A stretch of DNA of 64,000 nt, taken from assembly GCF_000686045.1 (NCBI RefSeq), contig NZ_JMLV01000004.1:124001-188000 (forward strand), in the 5' to 3' direction. Source of the stretch: Fodinicurvata fenggangensis DSM 21160 (GTDB taxonomy: Bacteria; Pseudomonadota; Alphaproteobacteria; Kiloniellales; DSM-21159). Below the pieces are notes generated by a model, which was given only the letters and a program-made list of their open reading frames with translations, did not search any database and was not told the DNA's origin. Positions 34,027 through 43,572 of this stretch are shown here, one piece after another. The position numbers and the translations under genes are program-made. Positions within the stretch are counted from its first letter, which is position 1. Each line of letters starts with the position of its first letter.

Positions 34027-35151
34027 TCAATCTGCCAGCACCAGCATGTCGTGTGCTTCCCAGGAGCACCAGACACGGTCGCCGGGCCGCAGGGCGGGAT
34101 CGTTGCGGCGGGCCTCGTTCTGGACGTTGGCGTTGATGGTGAAGGCGCCGTCCAGGGTGACGAAGACATAGCTCATGTCACCGTAGTAGGCGACATTCTT
34201 GACGGTGCCCTGGCGCCGCACGCGGCTTTCGCCCTCGGGGGCCTCTGCCGTGACGCGCACCTTTTCCGGACGCACGGCCAGGTCCACCTCTTCGCGCCCT
34301 TCGAAGATCGAGCTGTCCTGGGTGGGTGCTGTCATGGGGCCCAAGCCCGCGACGCGCACATCCAACCGGTCCTCATGCCGAGATTCCAGCCGTCCGCTAA
34401 AGAGGTTCATCTTGCCGATGAAGTCGGCGACGAAGCGCCGGGTCGGGTATTCGTAAAGGGTCAGCGGGGCGGCCACCTGCTGCACCTGCCCGTCGTTCAT
34501 CACGGCCACGCGGTCGGCCATGGAGAGGGCCTCGTCCTGGTCATGGGTGACGATGATGAAGGTGATGCCCAGGGCATGGCGCAGGCGCACAAGTTCCATC
34601 TGCATGGCCTCGCGCAGCTTGGCGTCCAGGGCCGAGAGCGGCTCGTCCAGCAGCAGAACACGCGGACGCTTGATCAGGGCGCGCGCCAGTGCGACGCGCT
34701 GGCGCTGGCCGCCGGAGAGCTGGTCAGGTTGCTTGTCGGCCTGGTTGTCCAGCTTGACGAGTTGCAGGGCCTCTTCCACCCGATCGCGTGCTTCGCTGCG
34801 CCCCACGCCGGCGACCTTCAGGCCATAGGCCACATTCTCGCGCACGCTCATGTGCGGGAAGACGGCATAGGACTGGAAGACCATGTTCACCGGTCGCCTG
34901 TTGGGCGGCTGCAGGCTCATGTCCTTGCCATCCAGGTGAATGGTCCCGGCGTTCGGCATCTCAAAACCGGCCAGCATGCGCAGCAGGGTGGTCTTGCCGC
35001 AGCCGGAGGGGCCCAGAAGGGCAAAGAACTCGTTCTCGGCGATGTCCAGGTTCACATCCTCGACGGCGGTGAAGTCGCCGAAGACCTTGGTGACCCCGCG
35101 CAGGGACAGGATGGTCCGCTGGTCGGCGTTGTGCTCGGAGGCAGCGTACAT
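34027..35151 (-). CDS. potA: Polyamine ABC transporter ATPase
   Basis: 374 residues. Walker A GPSGCGKTT, signature [15 protein letters not shown], Walker B VLLLDEPLSALDAK, H-loop THDQ, and a C-terminal TOBE domain (AVRPEKVRVT; TVKNVAYYGDMSYVFV). It belongs to the PotA/PotG branch. Last gene of the operon with periplasmic binding protein and two permeases; 9 bp after the second permease. Confidence 0.88.
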   Translation of the reverse strand: MYAASEHNADQRTILSLRGVTKVFGDFTAVEDVNLDIAENEFFALLGPSGCGKTTLLRMLAGFEMPNAGTIHLDGKDMSLQPPNRRPVNMVFQSYAVFPHMSVRENVAYGLKVAGVGRSEARDRVEEALQLVKLDNQADKQPDQLSGGQRQRVALARALIKRPRVLLLDEPLSALDAKLREAMQMELVRLRHALGITFIIVTHDQDEALSMADRVAVMNDGQVQQVAAPLTLYEYPTRRFVADFIGKMNLFSGRLESRHEDRLDVRVAGLGPMTAPTQDSSIFEGREEVDLAVRPEKVRVTAEAPEGESRVRRQGTVKNVAYYGDMSYVFVTLDGAFTINANVQNEARRNDPALRPGDRVWCSWEAHDMLVLAD

Positions 35152-35160
35152 GATCGGGAC

Positions 35161-36078
35161 CTACTCCGTTTGTCGTGAGCGCAGGGGGTGCATCAGGCTG
35201 CGCCCCTGCAGCCACATGGCCAGGGTCGCTGTGACGATGGTGATCAGGATCAGGATGGTCGAGGCGGCATTGACCTCGGGGGTCACGCTGAAGCGGACCA
35301 TGGAGAAGATCTTCACCGGCAGGGTGATGGTGTTGGGGCCGGCGGTGAAGAAGGTGATGACAAAGTCGTCCAGGGACAGCGTGAAGGCGATCAGCGCGCC
35401 TGCGATCACGGCCGGCTTGAGGTGCGGCAGCAGTATGTAGCGCATGTTCTGCCACTGCGTGGCACCCAGGTCGGTGGAGGCCTCTTCCAGCGCGCGATCG
35501 AAATTCGACAGGCGGGCCCGCACCACGATCGCCACGAAGGGAAAGGAAAAGGCGATATGTGCAATGGTAATCTTGACCAGGTTGACCGGCCAGGGCAGGT
35601 CCGTCGGCCAGCCGATGCGGGCGAAGAAGGCCATCATGGCCACGCCCATGCAGATCTCGGGAATCACGATCGGCAGGGCCGTCAGGCCCTCGAAAGCGGC
35701 GCGGCCCCGGAAGCGGAAGCGCCAGAGCGCAATCGCCACCAGCGTTCCAAGCAGGGTCGCGACGACGGTGTTCATCAGCGCGATGGTCAGGGAATTGATG
35801 AAGGCCTCCATCAATTCGGTGTTGTTGAAGGCCGCGACATAGTAGTCGGTGGTGAAGCCCTGCCAGACGATGTTGCGCTTGCTGTCATTGAAGCTGAAGG
35901 CGACCAGGACAACCATGGGCGCATAGAGGAAGAAGAAGACGAGGAAGAGCGGCAGGCGCATCCACCAGCGCCGGCTGTAATCCAGGGGGCCGGGGGGCAG
36001 CTTGCGGTGCTGCCGTGGCGGCCTGCGTGCTTCGTTTTCCGAATGGGGCGCCAGCAGGGAAGAGTTGGATCTGCTCAT
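35161..36078 (-). CDS. potC: Polyamine ABC transporter permease
   Basis: 305 residues from ATG 36078, with a polar N-terminal tail of about 35 residues before the first helix (LPLFLVFFFLYAPMVVLVAF) and six helices in total. The EAA docking loop is LEEASTDLGATQWQNM. SFNDSKR after helix 1 is characteristic of PotC/PotI permeases. The start overlaps the stop of the first permease (ATGA). Confidence 0.88.
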   Translation of the reverse strand: MSRSNSSLLAPHSENEARRPPRQHRKLPPGPLDYSRRWWMRLPLFLVFFFLYAPMVVLVAFSFNDSKRNIVWQGFTTDYYVAAFNNTELMEAFINSLTIALMNTVVATLLGTLVAIALWRFRFRGRAAFEGLTALPIVIPEICMGVAMMAFFARIGWPTDLPWPVNLVKITIAHIAFSFPFVAIVVRARLSNFDRALEEASTDLGATQWQNMRYILLPHLKPAVIAGALIAFTLSLDDFVITFFTAGPNTITLPVKIFSMVRFSVTPEVNAASTILILITIVTATLAMWLQGRSLMHPLRSRQTE

Positions 36079-36998
36079 ACGCCCCCCCTTGCTTCCGCAT
36101 TGCGCCCGGCCAGGACGGCGCGCAGGGCCAGGGCGCCGAAGGTGGCATACATCAGCAGCAGCGAAAGTGCCGCGCCGAAGGGCCAGTCGTTGGCCGCCTT
36201 GAACTGGCGCTCGATGACGTTGCCGATCATCTGGCTGTCGGTGCCGCCGAGTATGGCCGGGATGAAGAAGTAGCCCAGAGCCGGGATGAAGACGATGATG
36301 ATGCCCGACAGCGCACCCTGCCAGGTGAGCGGCAGGATGACCGAGCGGAAGGTGCGCAGGTGTCCGGCGCCCAGGTCCAGGCTGGCCTCGATATAGGAGC
36401 GGTCCATGCGCTCGATGTTGGCGTAGAGCGGCAGCACCATGAAGGGCAGGAAGGCATAGACCAGACCGGCCGACACCGCGAAGTTGTTGTAGAGCAGGGG
36501 CAAGGGCGTGAAGTACTCGCCCAGCAGGTTCTGGTCGCCCAGCCCAGCCAGGGCAAGCAGGTCGTTGGCGCGCGTCCAGAGCCATTCATAGGCCATGTTG
36601 ACGAAGCCGCGCCCACGGAAGACGGCGATCAGGGAATAGGTGCGGATCAGCACATTGATCCAGAAGGGCAGGATCACGATCAGCAGCAGCAGCGCTTTCC
36701 AGCGCGCCGGCGCGAAGGCGATGGCGAAGGCCACCGGGTAGCCGAGCAGCAGGCAGACAAGCGTGGCGCCGCCGGCGATCAGGATCGATTTCCAGATGAT
36801 GCCCAGGTAAAGCGGATCGAGGGCGCGGATATAGTTGTCCAGCGTCCCGGTGATCTCGATGCCGATGATGCCGCTCTTCTCGCCGAAGCTGAGGACAAAG
36901 ACAACACTGAGCGGGGCAAGGAAAAAGGCGGCAAGCCAGAAGCCCGGCGGCAGGAGGAACAGCCAGAATAGGAGCGGATGCTTGCGCCAGCTTTCCAT
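36075..36998 (-). CDS. potB: Polyamine ABC transporter permease
   Basis: 307 residues, six membrane helices and EAA loop (IEASLDLGAGHLRTFRSVILPL). It resembles PotB/PotH: long periplasmic loop after helix 1, then YPVAFAIAFAP and LPFWINVLIRTYSL. Pairs with PotC to form the channel. Its start lies 93 bp after the binding-protein stop, with a hairpin in the gap. Confidence 0.88.
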   Translation of the reverse strand: MESWRKHPLLFWLFLLPPGFWLAAFFLAPLSVVFVLSFGEKSGIIGIEITGTLDNYIRALDPLYLGIIWKSILIAGGATLVCLLLGYPVAFAIAFAPARWKALLLLIVILPFWINVLIRTYSLIAVFRGRGFVNMAYEWLWTRANDLLALAGLGDQNLLGEYFTPLPLLYNNFAVSAGLVYAFLPFMVLPLYANIERMDRSYIEASLDLGAGHLRTFRSVILPLTWQGALSGIIIVFIPALGYFFIPAILGGTDSQMIGNVIERQFKAANDWPFGAALSLLLMYATFGALALRAVLAGRNAEARGGV

Positions 36999-37050
36999 GT
37001 GGTTCGCCCGGGGCCCCCTCGGCAGCGGATCAATGGACAGAGGAACGACG

Positions 37051-37080
37051 GGCGGGCCGCGTCATGCCACGCGGCCCGTC
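37051..37080 (-). terminator. Hairpin between binding-protein and permease genes
   Basis: GGCGGGCCGCG (37051-37061) pairs with CGCGGCCCGTC (37070-37080) apart from one G-T position; no U-tract. Same location as the hairpin in the ugp operon, fitting uneven expression of binding protein and permeases. Confidence 0.6.
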
Positions 37081-37091
37081 CATGGTCGGAT

Positions 37092-38192
37092 TCAGGAGGA
37101 GAGGATGCGTGTCCAGGATTCCTCGAGCATGCGGGTGACCTCTTCCCCGCGGTAAAGCGCGGATTCGCATTCCTCCAGCACCTCTTCCGGCGGGAAGATG
37201 GCGGGATTGTCCTTGTAGTCCTCCGGCATCAATTCGCGGGCCGCCTCGTTGGGCGTGGCATAGCGGATGAAGTCGGCGATCTCGGCCCCGACCTCGGCGT
37301 CCAGCAGATAGTTGATGAATTCGTGTGCGTTGTTCGGGTGTGGTGCGTCCTTGGGAATGCACAGGCAGTCCTCCCACAACAGCCCGCCTTCCTTGGGTAC
37401 GATGTAGGAGAGGTCGTCATCCTCGCGCATGACCTGGACGATATCGCCCGACCATTCGACGGCCAGGTCGACCTCGCCGGACAACAGCAGGTCCTGTCCG
37501 GTGTCGGGGGCGATGACCTTCACGTTGGGTTTCTGGGCCATCAGCATCTCCTCGACGGCCTTGATCTCCTCCGGATCGTCGGTGTTGTAGGAGTAGCCGC
37601 GGTACATGGCGGCCTGGCCCATCATGGAAACCGCTTCGCTGATCCAGGCGATGCGCCCGGCAAACTCGTCAGAATCGAATACCACCTTCCAGCTGTCGGG
37701 GGTGCCGACCCGCGACTTGCGGAAGCCGATGCCCATGGTGCCCCACATGTAGGGCATGGAGTGCTCGCGGCCCGGATCGAACTCCACATTGTTCTTGAAG
37801 GGAGCCGCGATGTTCTTCTCGTAGTTGGGGATCTTCGCGTGATCCAGCGGCATCAGCATGTCCGCCAGGATCATGCGCTCGACGTAGGTGTCGGAGGGAA
37901 CGATGACATCGAAGCCGGGATTTCCCTCGCGCAGGCGGGCAAAGAGCTCGTCGTTGTCGGCGAAGAGGCTCATGGAGACGTTGATGCCCGTCTCTTCCCG
38001 GAAATCCTCCAGCGTGGTTTCGCCGATGTAGGTGTCCCAGTTATAGAAGTTCAGTTCCTTTTCTTCCTCCTGGGCCCAGGCCAGACGCCCGCCGGCCCCG
38101 AAGGTCACGCCCACAGCGGCAGCACCGGCCATGAAGCGGCGGCGGCTGATTTCGTCTCTCAGGATCTGTCCGGGGGATTTCTTCTTCTGCAT
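37092..38192 (-). CDS. Polyamine-binding periplasmic protein (PotD/PotF family)
   Basis: 366 residues. A twin-arginine-type signal (SRRRFMAGAAAVG) exports it, unusual but common in this family. The mature part shows NFYNWDTYIGETTLEDF, the ligand-contact region FDVIVPSDTYVERM and EWSGDIVQV. It binds putrescine or spermidine and hands it to the PotBC-like permeases. ATG 38192 follows AAGGAG; the ORF opens earlier without RBS. First gene of the operon. Confidence 0.88.
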   Translation of the reverse strand: MQKKKSPGQILRDEISRRRFMAGAAAVGVTFGAGGRLAWAQEEEKELNFYNWDTYIGETTLEDFREETGINVSMSLFADNDELFARLREGNPGFDVIVPSDTYVERMILADMLMPLDHAKIPNYEKNIAAPFKNNVEFDPGREHSMPYMWGTMGIGFRKSRVGTPDSWKVVFDSDEFAGRIAWISEAVSMMGQAAMYRGYSYNTDDPEEIKAVEEMLMAQKPNVKVIAPDTGQDLLLSGEVDLAVEWSGDIVQVMREDDDLSYIVPKEGGLLWEDCLCIPKDAPHPNNAHEFINYLLDAEVGAEIADFIRYATPNEAARELMPEDYKDNPAIFPPEEVLEECESALYRGEEVTRMLEESWTRILSS

Positions 38193-38364
38193 GGTCCTCG
38201 GTCTCCTTCGTTCACGTGTGCCTCTTCGCCACCGCAGTGACGCCTGTCTTGTCTTTTGCAGTATTTGAACGATTGCTGCGTCATATCGCAAGAGTGGTCT
38301 TGCAAAAGTTGCAACCTCACCGCGACTATTCCGCCTGTAGCCGGGTTTTATAACGTTTGAGCGG

Positions 38365-38787
38365 CTATTCCGCGTCCAGGATCAGGATGCGCCGTTCCAT
38401 GGCGTGGTGGGTCATTTCGCGCGAGTCCCCCGGCAGCAGTGTCACCGCCGTGGCCTTCAGGCCGCTGTCCCGAAGGGCCTGTACCACGGCTTCCGTTCGG
38501 CGGAGCGCCAGGGCCTTGTTGTAATCGGTGTCCCCGAAGATTTCCGGCTGGGCGATGACGCAGAGATCATCGGTGTGGCTGGGATTCTTCAGGAAGGTTT
38601 CAAGGCGCTTGCGCTCCCGCTCCGACAGTTCGGCGGAATCAGGAGAGAAGGTGACGACCATGGGCGCTTCCTGGGGCTGGGCCAGCGCTTGAAGGCAGTC
38701 TTCCTTGGCCGATGCCAAGAATGGCAGGCCGAGGCAAAGCAAACCTGCCGCCAGTGCAAAGGATCCCGAGATAGCCAAGTGGCGCAT
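38365..38787 (-). CDS. OmpA-like periplasmic protein
   Basis: 140 residues with a signal peptide (about 1-27, ending LASA). The mature part begins a beta-strand VVTFSPDSAELSERERKRLETFL and ends TEAVVQALRDSGLKATAVTLLPGDSRE, the pattern of an OmpA C-terminal peptidoglycan-binding domain, though shorter than usual. It could anchor to peptidoglycan. Monocistronic between the potF gene and an oxidoreductase. Confidence 0.65.
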   Translation of the reverse strand: MRHLAISGSFALAAGLLCLGLPFLASAKEDCLQALAQPQEAPMVVTFSPDSAELSERERKRLETFLKNPSHTDDLCVIAQPEIFGDTDYNKALALRRTEAVVQALRDSGLKATAVTLLPGDSREMTHHAMERRILILDAE

Positions 38788-38958
38788 GCGATCAGCCTGT
38801 CCTAATATCCAAAAAAACGAACCTGTTACCTGTCCTGTGGCGGAAAAGCCGCAGAGAGGATTGCTGTGCGAGGCTCTCCATGCAAGGCCGGGAATGCGGC
38901 ATCGTTAAGGCGTGAAGGTGAAGAATCCGGAACCGGCGCCAAGGTCGGCACTCCCGAT

Positions 38959-39972
38959 TCAGGATTTGTCGAGCGCAACGAGCATCTTCCCGGTGTTGTC
39001 TCCCCGGAAGAGTCCGATAAAGGCCTCGGGTGCGTTTTCCAGGCCTTCGACGACGGTTTCGCGCCAGGTGATCTGTCCGCCAGCGATCCACTGCGACATT
39101 TCCCGCGTGAATTCGGGCAGCAGGTCGAAGTGATCCCGTACGATCATGCCCTGTAGCTTGATGCGCTTGCCCACGGCCTGGAAGAGGTTGTGGACGGCGG
39201 GCAGCTCGGAACCGGCATTGTACTGTCCGATCATGCCGCATAGCACGAACCGCGCACCTTCATTGGCGAGGGCCAGGGCCGCGTCCAGGTGGTCACCGCC
39301 GACATTGTCGAAGTAGATATCGATGCCGTCGGGACAGGCCTCGGCCAGCGCAGCCTGCAGGTTCTCCACGGTCTTGTAGTTGATGACGGCATCGACGCCG
39401 GCCTCCTGAAGCAGCCAGTCGATCTTGTCCTGGCTGCCGGCCGAGCCAACCACGCGGCAGCCGCGCAGCTTGGCGACCTGGCAGACGACCGCGCCCACGG
39501 CCCCGGCTGCGGCGGAGACGAAGATCGTTTCCCGTGCCTTGGGCTCCGCGATCCGGGTCAGGCCGGCATAGGCGGTGAGCCCCGGCATGCCCAGGACACC
39601 CAGGTAGGCCTGGGCAGGGACCTTGTCGGCATCGATTTTTCTTGTGCCTGCGGCATCCACGACGGCCTGGTCGCGCCAGCCGGCAAAGTGCGAGACCAGG
39701 TCTCCCGACTGGAAGCGTTCATCCCGGCTTTCGGTGACGCGTCCGATGGCGCCGCCCTCGAGCGCTTCGCCGAGCTGGAAGGGCGGAATGTAGCTCTTGC
39801 GGTCGTTCATGCGTCCGCGCATGTAGGGGTCGACCGACATCCAGAGATTCCGCACGAGGATCTGACCCTCCTGCGGCGCCGCGAGCGGGCGCTCCACCAG
39901 TTCGAAGTTCTCCCTGGAGGGCAGGCCCTCGGGACGGCTTTTCAGATGGATTTCACGGGCGGTGACGGTCAT
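38959..39972 (-). CDS. NADP-dependent zinc-less MDR oxidoreductase (CurA-like)
   Basis: 337 residues of the medium-chain dehydrogenase family without zinc ligands. N-terminal RPEGLPSRENFELVE and WMSVDPYMRGRM, then the cofactor motif AAAGAVGAVVCQVAK and IYFDNVGGDHLDAAL are typical of CurA / leukotriene B4 12-hydroxydehydrogenase-like enzymes, which reduce alpha,beta-unsaturated carbonyls with NADPH. ATG 39972 follows GGAGAG. Monocistronic. Confidence 0.88.
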   Translation of the reverse strand: MTVTAREIHLKSRPEGLPSRENFELVERPLAAPQEGQILVRNLWMSVDPYMRGRMNDRKSYIPPFQLGEALEGGAIGRVTESRDERFQSGDLVSHFAGWRDQAVVDAAGTRKIDADKVPAQAYLGVLGMPGLTAYAGLTRIAEPKARETIFVSAAAGAVGAVVCQVAKLRGCRVVGSAGSQDKIDWLLQEAGVDAVINYKTVENLQAALAEACPDGIDIYFDNVGGDHLDAALALANEGARFVLCGMIGQYNAGSELPAVHNLFQAVGKRIKLQGMIVRDHFDLLPEFTREMSQWIAGGQITWRETVVEGLENAPEAFIGLFRGDNTGKMLVALDKS

Positions 39973-40125
39973 GGGACTCTCCAGGGGTAAGCGGCGCAAA
40001 ATGGGAGGGGCTGGCTGCGGGCGGCCTTTCGGAACAGCCCGTCCGGCAAAGCGGTCGCTGTGCGATGCTCCGCCCCGATCTTCGGCGCAAAAGGTTTGGT
40101 GATAGCGGGCGTGAAGTCAACCTGG

Positions 40126-41151
40126 CTACAGGGCCAGGGCGGCTGCCGGCTGAGCCTCAGTCCCTGCGTAGATGCGCTGGGGCTGCATGGCGGCAAGCGC
40201 CTCTTCCAGGATTTCCGGTCCGGCCTGCTCAAGGCGTCGTGAATCGCTCAGCACCTGCCGCCAGCGGCGCGCACCGGGCTGCCCGTTGAACAGACCCAGG
40301 ACGTGACGGGTTATGGCACGCGGCGGAACGCCCCTTTCCTGTTGCAGCTGCAGGTAGGACAGCAACCTGCGTGCGGTTGCCTCGCGTGAGCCGACAGGCG
40401 GTGTTTTGCCGAAGAAGCGTCGGTCGACCTCCGCCAGCACCCAGGGGTCCTTGTAGGCCGCACGTCCCAGCATGACGCCGTCCACACGCGCCAGCTGGTC
40501 TTCGGCCTGGTCCAGGCTCTCCACACCGCCGTTCAGGATGATGGCCAGGCCGGGGAAATCGGCCTTCAGGCGATAGACTGTTTCGTAGCTGAGCGGCGGA
40601 ATCTCGCGATTCTCCTTGGGGCTCAGCCCCTTCAGCCAGGCCTTGCGGGCGTGGATGATGAAGGTCTCGCAGCCGCCGTCGGCCACCCGGGCCACGAAGT
40701 CGCGGAGTTCCTCGTAGCTGTCTCGGTGGTCGACGCCGATGCGTGTCTTGACCGTGACCGGACGCGCGGTCGCGTTCTTCATCGCCCTTACGCAGGTCGC
40801 CACCAGCTCGGGCTCGGCCATCAGGCAGGCGCCGAAGCGGCCGTTCTGGACGCGGTCGCTGGGACAGCCGACGTTGAGGTTGATCTCGTCGTAGCCATAG
40901 CTCTCGCCCGCCGCCGCCGATTCCGCCAGGGCGGCCGGATCGGACCCGCCCAGCTGCAGCGCCACGGGATGTTCCGCCGCATCGAAGGCCAGGTGCCGCT
41001 CAGCGTCGCCATAGAGAATGGCGCCGGTAGTCACCATCTCGGTATAGAGCAGCGCATGGCGCGTCATGAGGCGATGGAAAGCCCGGCAGTGCCGGTCCGT
41101 CCAGTCCATCATCGGGGCCACGCTGAACCTGTGATTCAGGTTTTCCGCCAT
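40126..41151 (-). CDS. dusA: tRNA-dihydrouridine(20/20a) synthase DusA
   Basis: 341 residues, FMN TIM-barrel. RFSVAPMMDWTDRHCR at the start, LQLGGSDP, the catalytic-cysteine region EINLNVGCPSDRVQNGRFGACLM, and RAITRHVLGLFNGQPGARRWR near the end define DusA, which reduces uridines in the D loop of tRNA. Length as expected. Monocistronic. Confidence 0.95.
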   Translation of the reverse strand: MAENLNHRFSVAPMMDWTDRHCRAFHRLMTRHALLYTEMVTTGAILYGDAERHLAFDAAEHPVALQLGGSDPAALAESAAAGESYGYDEINLNVGCPSDRVQNGRFGACLMAEPELVATCVRAMKNATARPVTVKTRIGVDHRDSYEELRDFVARVADGGCETFIIHARKAWLKGLSPKENREIPPLSYETVYRLKADFPGLAIILNGGVESLDQAEDQLARVDGVMLGRAAYKDPWVLAEVDRRFFGKTPPVGSREATARRLLSYLQLQQERGVPPRAITRHVLGLFNGQPGARRWRQVLSDSRRLEQAGPEILEEALAAMQPQRIYAGTEAQPAAALAL

Positions 41152-41356
41152 TCTTCGAACTCATCCAATTCCCGGGCACAGGCGTGCTGCAGACTCATGT
41201 GCCCTTGATCGCTTGCCATGCAACGCTGGTCTCTTCCCGCAAAGTGGCAGGGGGTGTGACAGATGGCAACACTCTGTCGGCATTGCAATCAATGACAGGC
41301 ACGGACCCTATCAGTGGACAGCCCGGCCAATGCGCGTGTCCATTTCGGCTTGCTCT

Positions 41357-42247
41357 TCAGTTCAGGCCGGGTGGTTTGGCGAGCGTCGTGAAGGTTGCCG
41401 TGACCAACAGGATGGTGACGACGGCCGCGATCTCCAATCGAATGGACGTCCTCAGCCTTTGCGGCGCTGTGACGTCTCCGGAGAAAAGCGCCGGGGTCAA
41501 CCGTAACCTGTTGAGGGCAGCAAGCCCCAGGAGAGATGCAAACAACAAGAGCTTCCCGAGAAAGAGCTGTCCGTAATTTGACGTGATGAAATCCGCAGGG
41601 CTTTCGAAGAGCAGCCAGAGGAGGCTCACGCCTGCCAGGATAAGCAACGCAACGATGTAGACGGCCAAGTCTCCAAAACGCTTGGCGGCGGTGCCAAAAC
41701 GTTCGCCGTCACGGCGCCTGCACAGCACGAGCAAGGGCAGCAGAGCACCCAGCCAGTACGTCACCGCAGCGATATGCAGGATAATGAGAAGCTGCGGCCA
41801 GGGGCTCAGGCCCAGGGCGGCGGGGTGGCCGCCTGGGGAGAAGGAGAGAATGACCAGTGCACTGCCCAACGCCGCCGTCACAAGGCCGAAGCCACGTGCC
41901 CTGATCAGCATCCCCACCAGCAACAGCAGACCGATGATTCGCAACATCAGCGCTGTGTCACGGTTCTCGAAAACGATGGAGAGCAAGAACGGGTCGGCGG
42001 CGCTGGAGAAGCTGCCGCCCAGGGCTGCCGCGGTCCAGAGAAAACCTGCAAGGCTGGCCAGGACTCCGATGACGGCAAGACAAGCCGTCGTAAGCGCGAT
42101 GGGCGTCTTGTCCTCTCCGGCCAGCTGCCGGCCGAAAAGGAGGATGAAAAGGGTGCCTCCCGACGCCGACAAGGCGGTAAAATAGGTTACCGTCTTAAGG
42201 GCGATCGTCCCGGCCTGCCAGACGTTGAGCGTGGCGAGGGCCTCCAT
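41357..42247 (-). CDS. copD: CopD-family copper resistance membrane protein
   Basis: 296 residues with eight or so membrane helices. The CopD-domain part contains LIILHIAAVTYWLGALLPLLVL, with the histidine inside the helix that binds copper in the family, and FGKLALLL-like helices follow. It acts with CopC to move copper across the inner membrane. Start ATG 42247 lies 9 bp after the copC stop; the frame opening at 42328 runs through copC. Confidence 0.85.
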   Translation of the reverse strand: MEALATLNVWQAGTIALKTVTYFTALSASGGTLFILLFGRQLAGEDKTPIALTTACLAVIGVLASLAGFLWTAAALGGSFSSAADPFLLSIVFENRDTALMLRIIGLLLLVGMLIRARGFGLVTAALGSALVILSFSPGGHPAALGLSPWPQLLIILHIAAVTYWLGALLPLLVLCRRRDGERFGTAAKRFGDLAVYIVALLILAGVSLLWLLFESPADFITSNYGQLFLGKLLLFASLLGLAALNRLRLTPALFSGDVTAPQRLRTSIRLEIAAVVTILLVTATFTTLAKPPGLN

Positions 42248-42255
42248 CAATGCAC

Positions 42256-42618
42256 TCAGTCGGTGGCCACTGTGAACGAGAAGGTACCCTGCATGGCATG
42301 ACCGTCGTCCGGCGAGAGCGCGCTCCACGAGACGGTATAGTTGCCCTCACTCAGGCTGGGCAGGGGCACCGAATGATCTTCTGCCGCGTTCGAACTGCGT
42401 TCGAATTCGACCGGTATCTCCTCGCCATCCTGATGCACCTCGACATTCGTGAGGACGACCGGACCGTTGAAGGTGACCTGCAGAGTCTCGGGTGCGGACT
42501 GGACGGTGGCCTCGTTGGCCGGAGTCGAGTTCTTGACGGGAGAGTGCGCCAGAGCGGAGACTGCAGACAGCATCGCCAAGAACGTGATGGAGAGCATTTT
42601 AAAATGAAGCTTGCGCAC
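42256..42618 (-). CDS. copC: CopC-family periplasmic copper-binding protein
   Basis: 120 residues. GTG 42618 follows AGGAG and gives a signal peptide ending AVSALA; the mature protein starts HSPVKNSTPANE, placing the N-terminal copper(II)-ligand histidine at position 1 as in CopC/PcoC. A second site residue appears in DDGHAMQG near the C-terminus. Beta-barrel cupredoxin-like fold. Translated together with copD. Confidence 0.88.
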   Translation of the reverse strand: MRKLHFKMLSITFLAMLSAVSALAHSPVKNSTPANEATVQSAPETLQVTFNGPVVLTNVEVHQDGEEIPVEFERSSNAAEDHSVPLPSLSEGNYTVSWSALSPDDGHAMQGTFSFTVATD

Positions 42619-42724
42619 CTGTGTTCTCCTGATTCTTATTCTCTCGTCGTTGCTCAATATCAGAATCCTAACACAAGTCATACAGGAGAGGGGCGGGGCA
42701 ACATCTGTCCCGGATGCGACTCCC

Positions 42725-43333
42725 CTAGAGGTGCTCCGCCAGGAAGCGGTCTACTTTTCGGCGCGCGCGTCGGGAGGAGATTTGCTGTGAGGAAACGGTC
42801 TGGGGCGTGAGTTCGTCGTTGCCCTTCAAGTGAAATCTGCGTTTGGCCGCGATCGACATGTCGTCTGCACCATAGGCCGCGACAACCATCAGTTCCAGTT
42901 CGCTGATCGTTTCCTTGAGGTCCTGTTCGGACAGCCCGGCCTTTCGGGCGGCCCGCTCGATCAGGTTCGAGAAACAGCCGGCGTCCATGAAGGCACCCGG
43001 GGCCAAAGGGCCCTGGTGCGTGGTATCCTGCGGGTTCGTTGCGTCTTCGGCCTGCAGGTCATCGATGTCGGTGACGGCCGCCGTCCATTCCTTTTCCTCG
43101 TTCTTCAGGGTCACGATGAGGCTTTGGATATAGACCGATTCCGCGCTCATGTTGCTGATCAGGCAATGGGCCTTCACGTCTTGACTGCCGCCCCGATTGA
43201 TCAGCAGCTTGGGTCTGCGCTGGCGCCGATAGGAGATCAGCAGCAGATGCAGGTAGATCATCCAGACCAGGATCATCGTAATATTTGCCAGGACGTTGAG
43301 AACGTCACTGTATTCCTTGAGCCAATCGACCAT
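42725..43333 (-). CDS. Small membrane-anchored protein of unknown function
   Basis: 202 residues from ATG 43333. One N-terminal membrane helix (ITMILVWMIYLHLLLISY, about 17-35) then a basic stretch and a cytoplasmic domain with no recognised motif (LLINRGGSQDVKAHCLISNMSAES; EQDLKETISELEL). Resembles proteins annotated only as hypothetical. Monocistronic. Confidence 0.6.
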   Translation of the reverse strand: MVDWLKEYSDVLNVLANITMILVWMIYLHLLLISYRRQRRPKLLINRGGSQDVKAHCLISNMSAESVYIQSLIVTLKNEEKEWTAAVTDIDDLQAEDATNPQDTTHQGPLAPGAFMDAGCFSNLIERAARKAGLSEQDLKETISELELMVVAAYGADDMSIAAKRRFHLKGNDELTPQTVSSQQISSRRARRKVDRFLAEHL

Positions 43334-43393
43334 GGACCCTGTCCTGTTCCGGGTTCGGCCAGACAGCATAACGCCAGCATCAGGAAGTTGCGA

Positions 43394-43567
43394 GTGACGA
43401 GGGGCGAGAGGCGAGAGCGTCTGAGGACGGTTCTCGATGACTGGGTGACGGTGGAGACCGATGTCTATGCCGTCTATCCTTCGCGCCGCCATGTGGTGGC
43501 CAAGCTGCGCGCCTTCCTGGATTTCCTGGTAGCCGAATTCAGCTCGGTTTCTCAGCCGCAGCCTTGA
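43394..43567 (+). pseudogene. C-terminal fragment of a LysR-type regulator
   Basis: The plus strand encodes a 57-residue stretch ending at a stop, with DVYAVYPSRRHVVAKLRAFLDFLV, the typical end of LysR effector domains (AVYPSRRHLPAKVRAFIDFL). No HTH or rest of the effector domain occurs upstream; the region in front is antisense to the neighbouring membrane-protein gene. A decayed regulator remnant. Confidence 0.75.
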
Positions 43568-43572
43568 GGCTG

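Noticed and set aside
33100-35178. 692-residue plus-strand open frame over the SDR and potA genes
   Set aside because: Shadow frame; SDR and PotA motifs lie in other frames.
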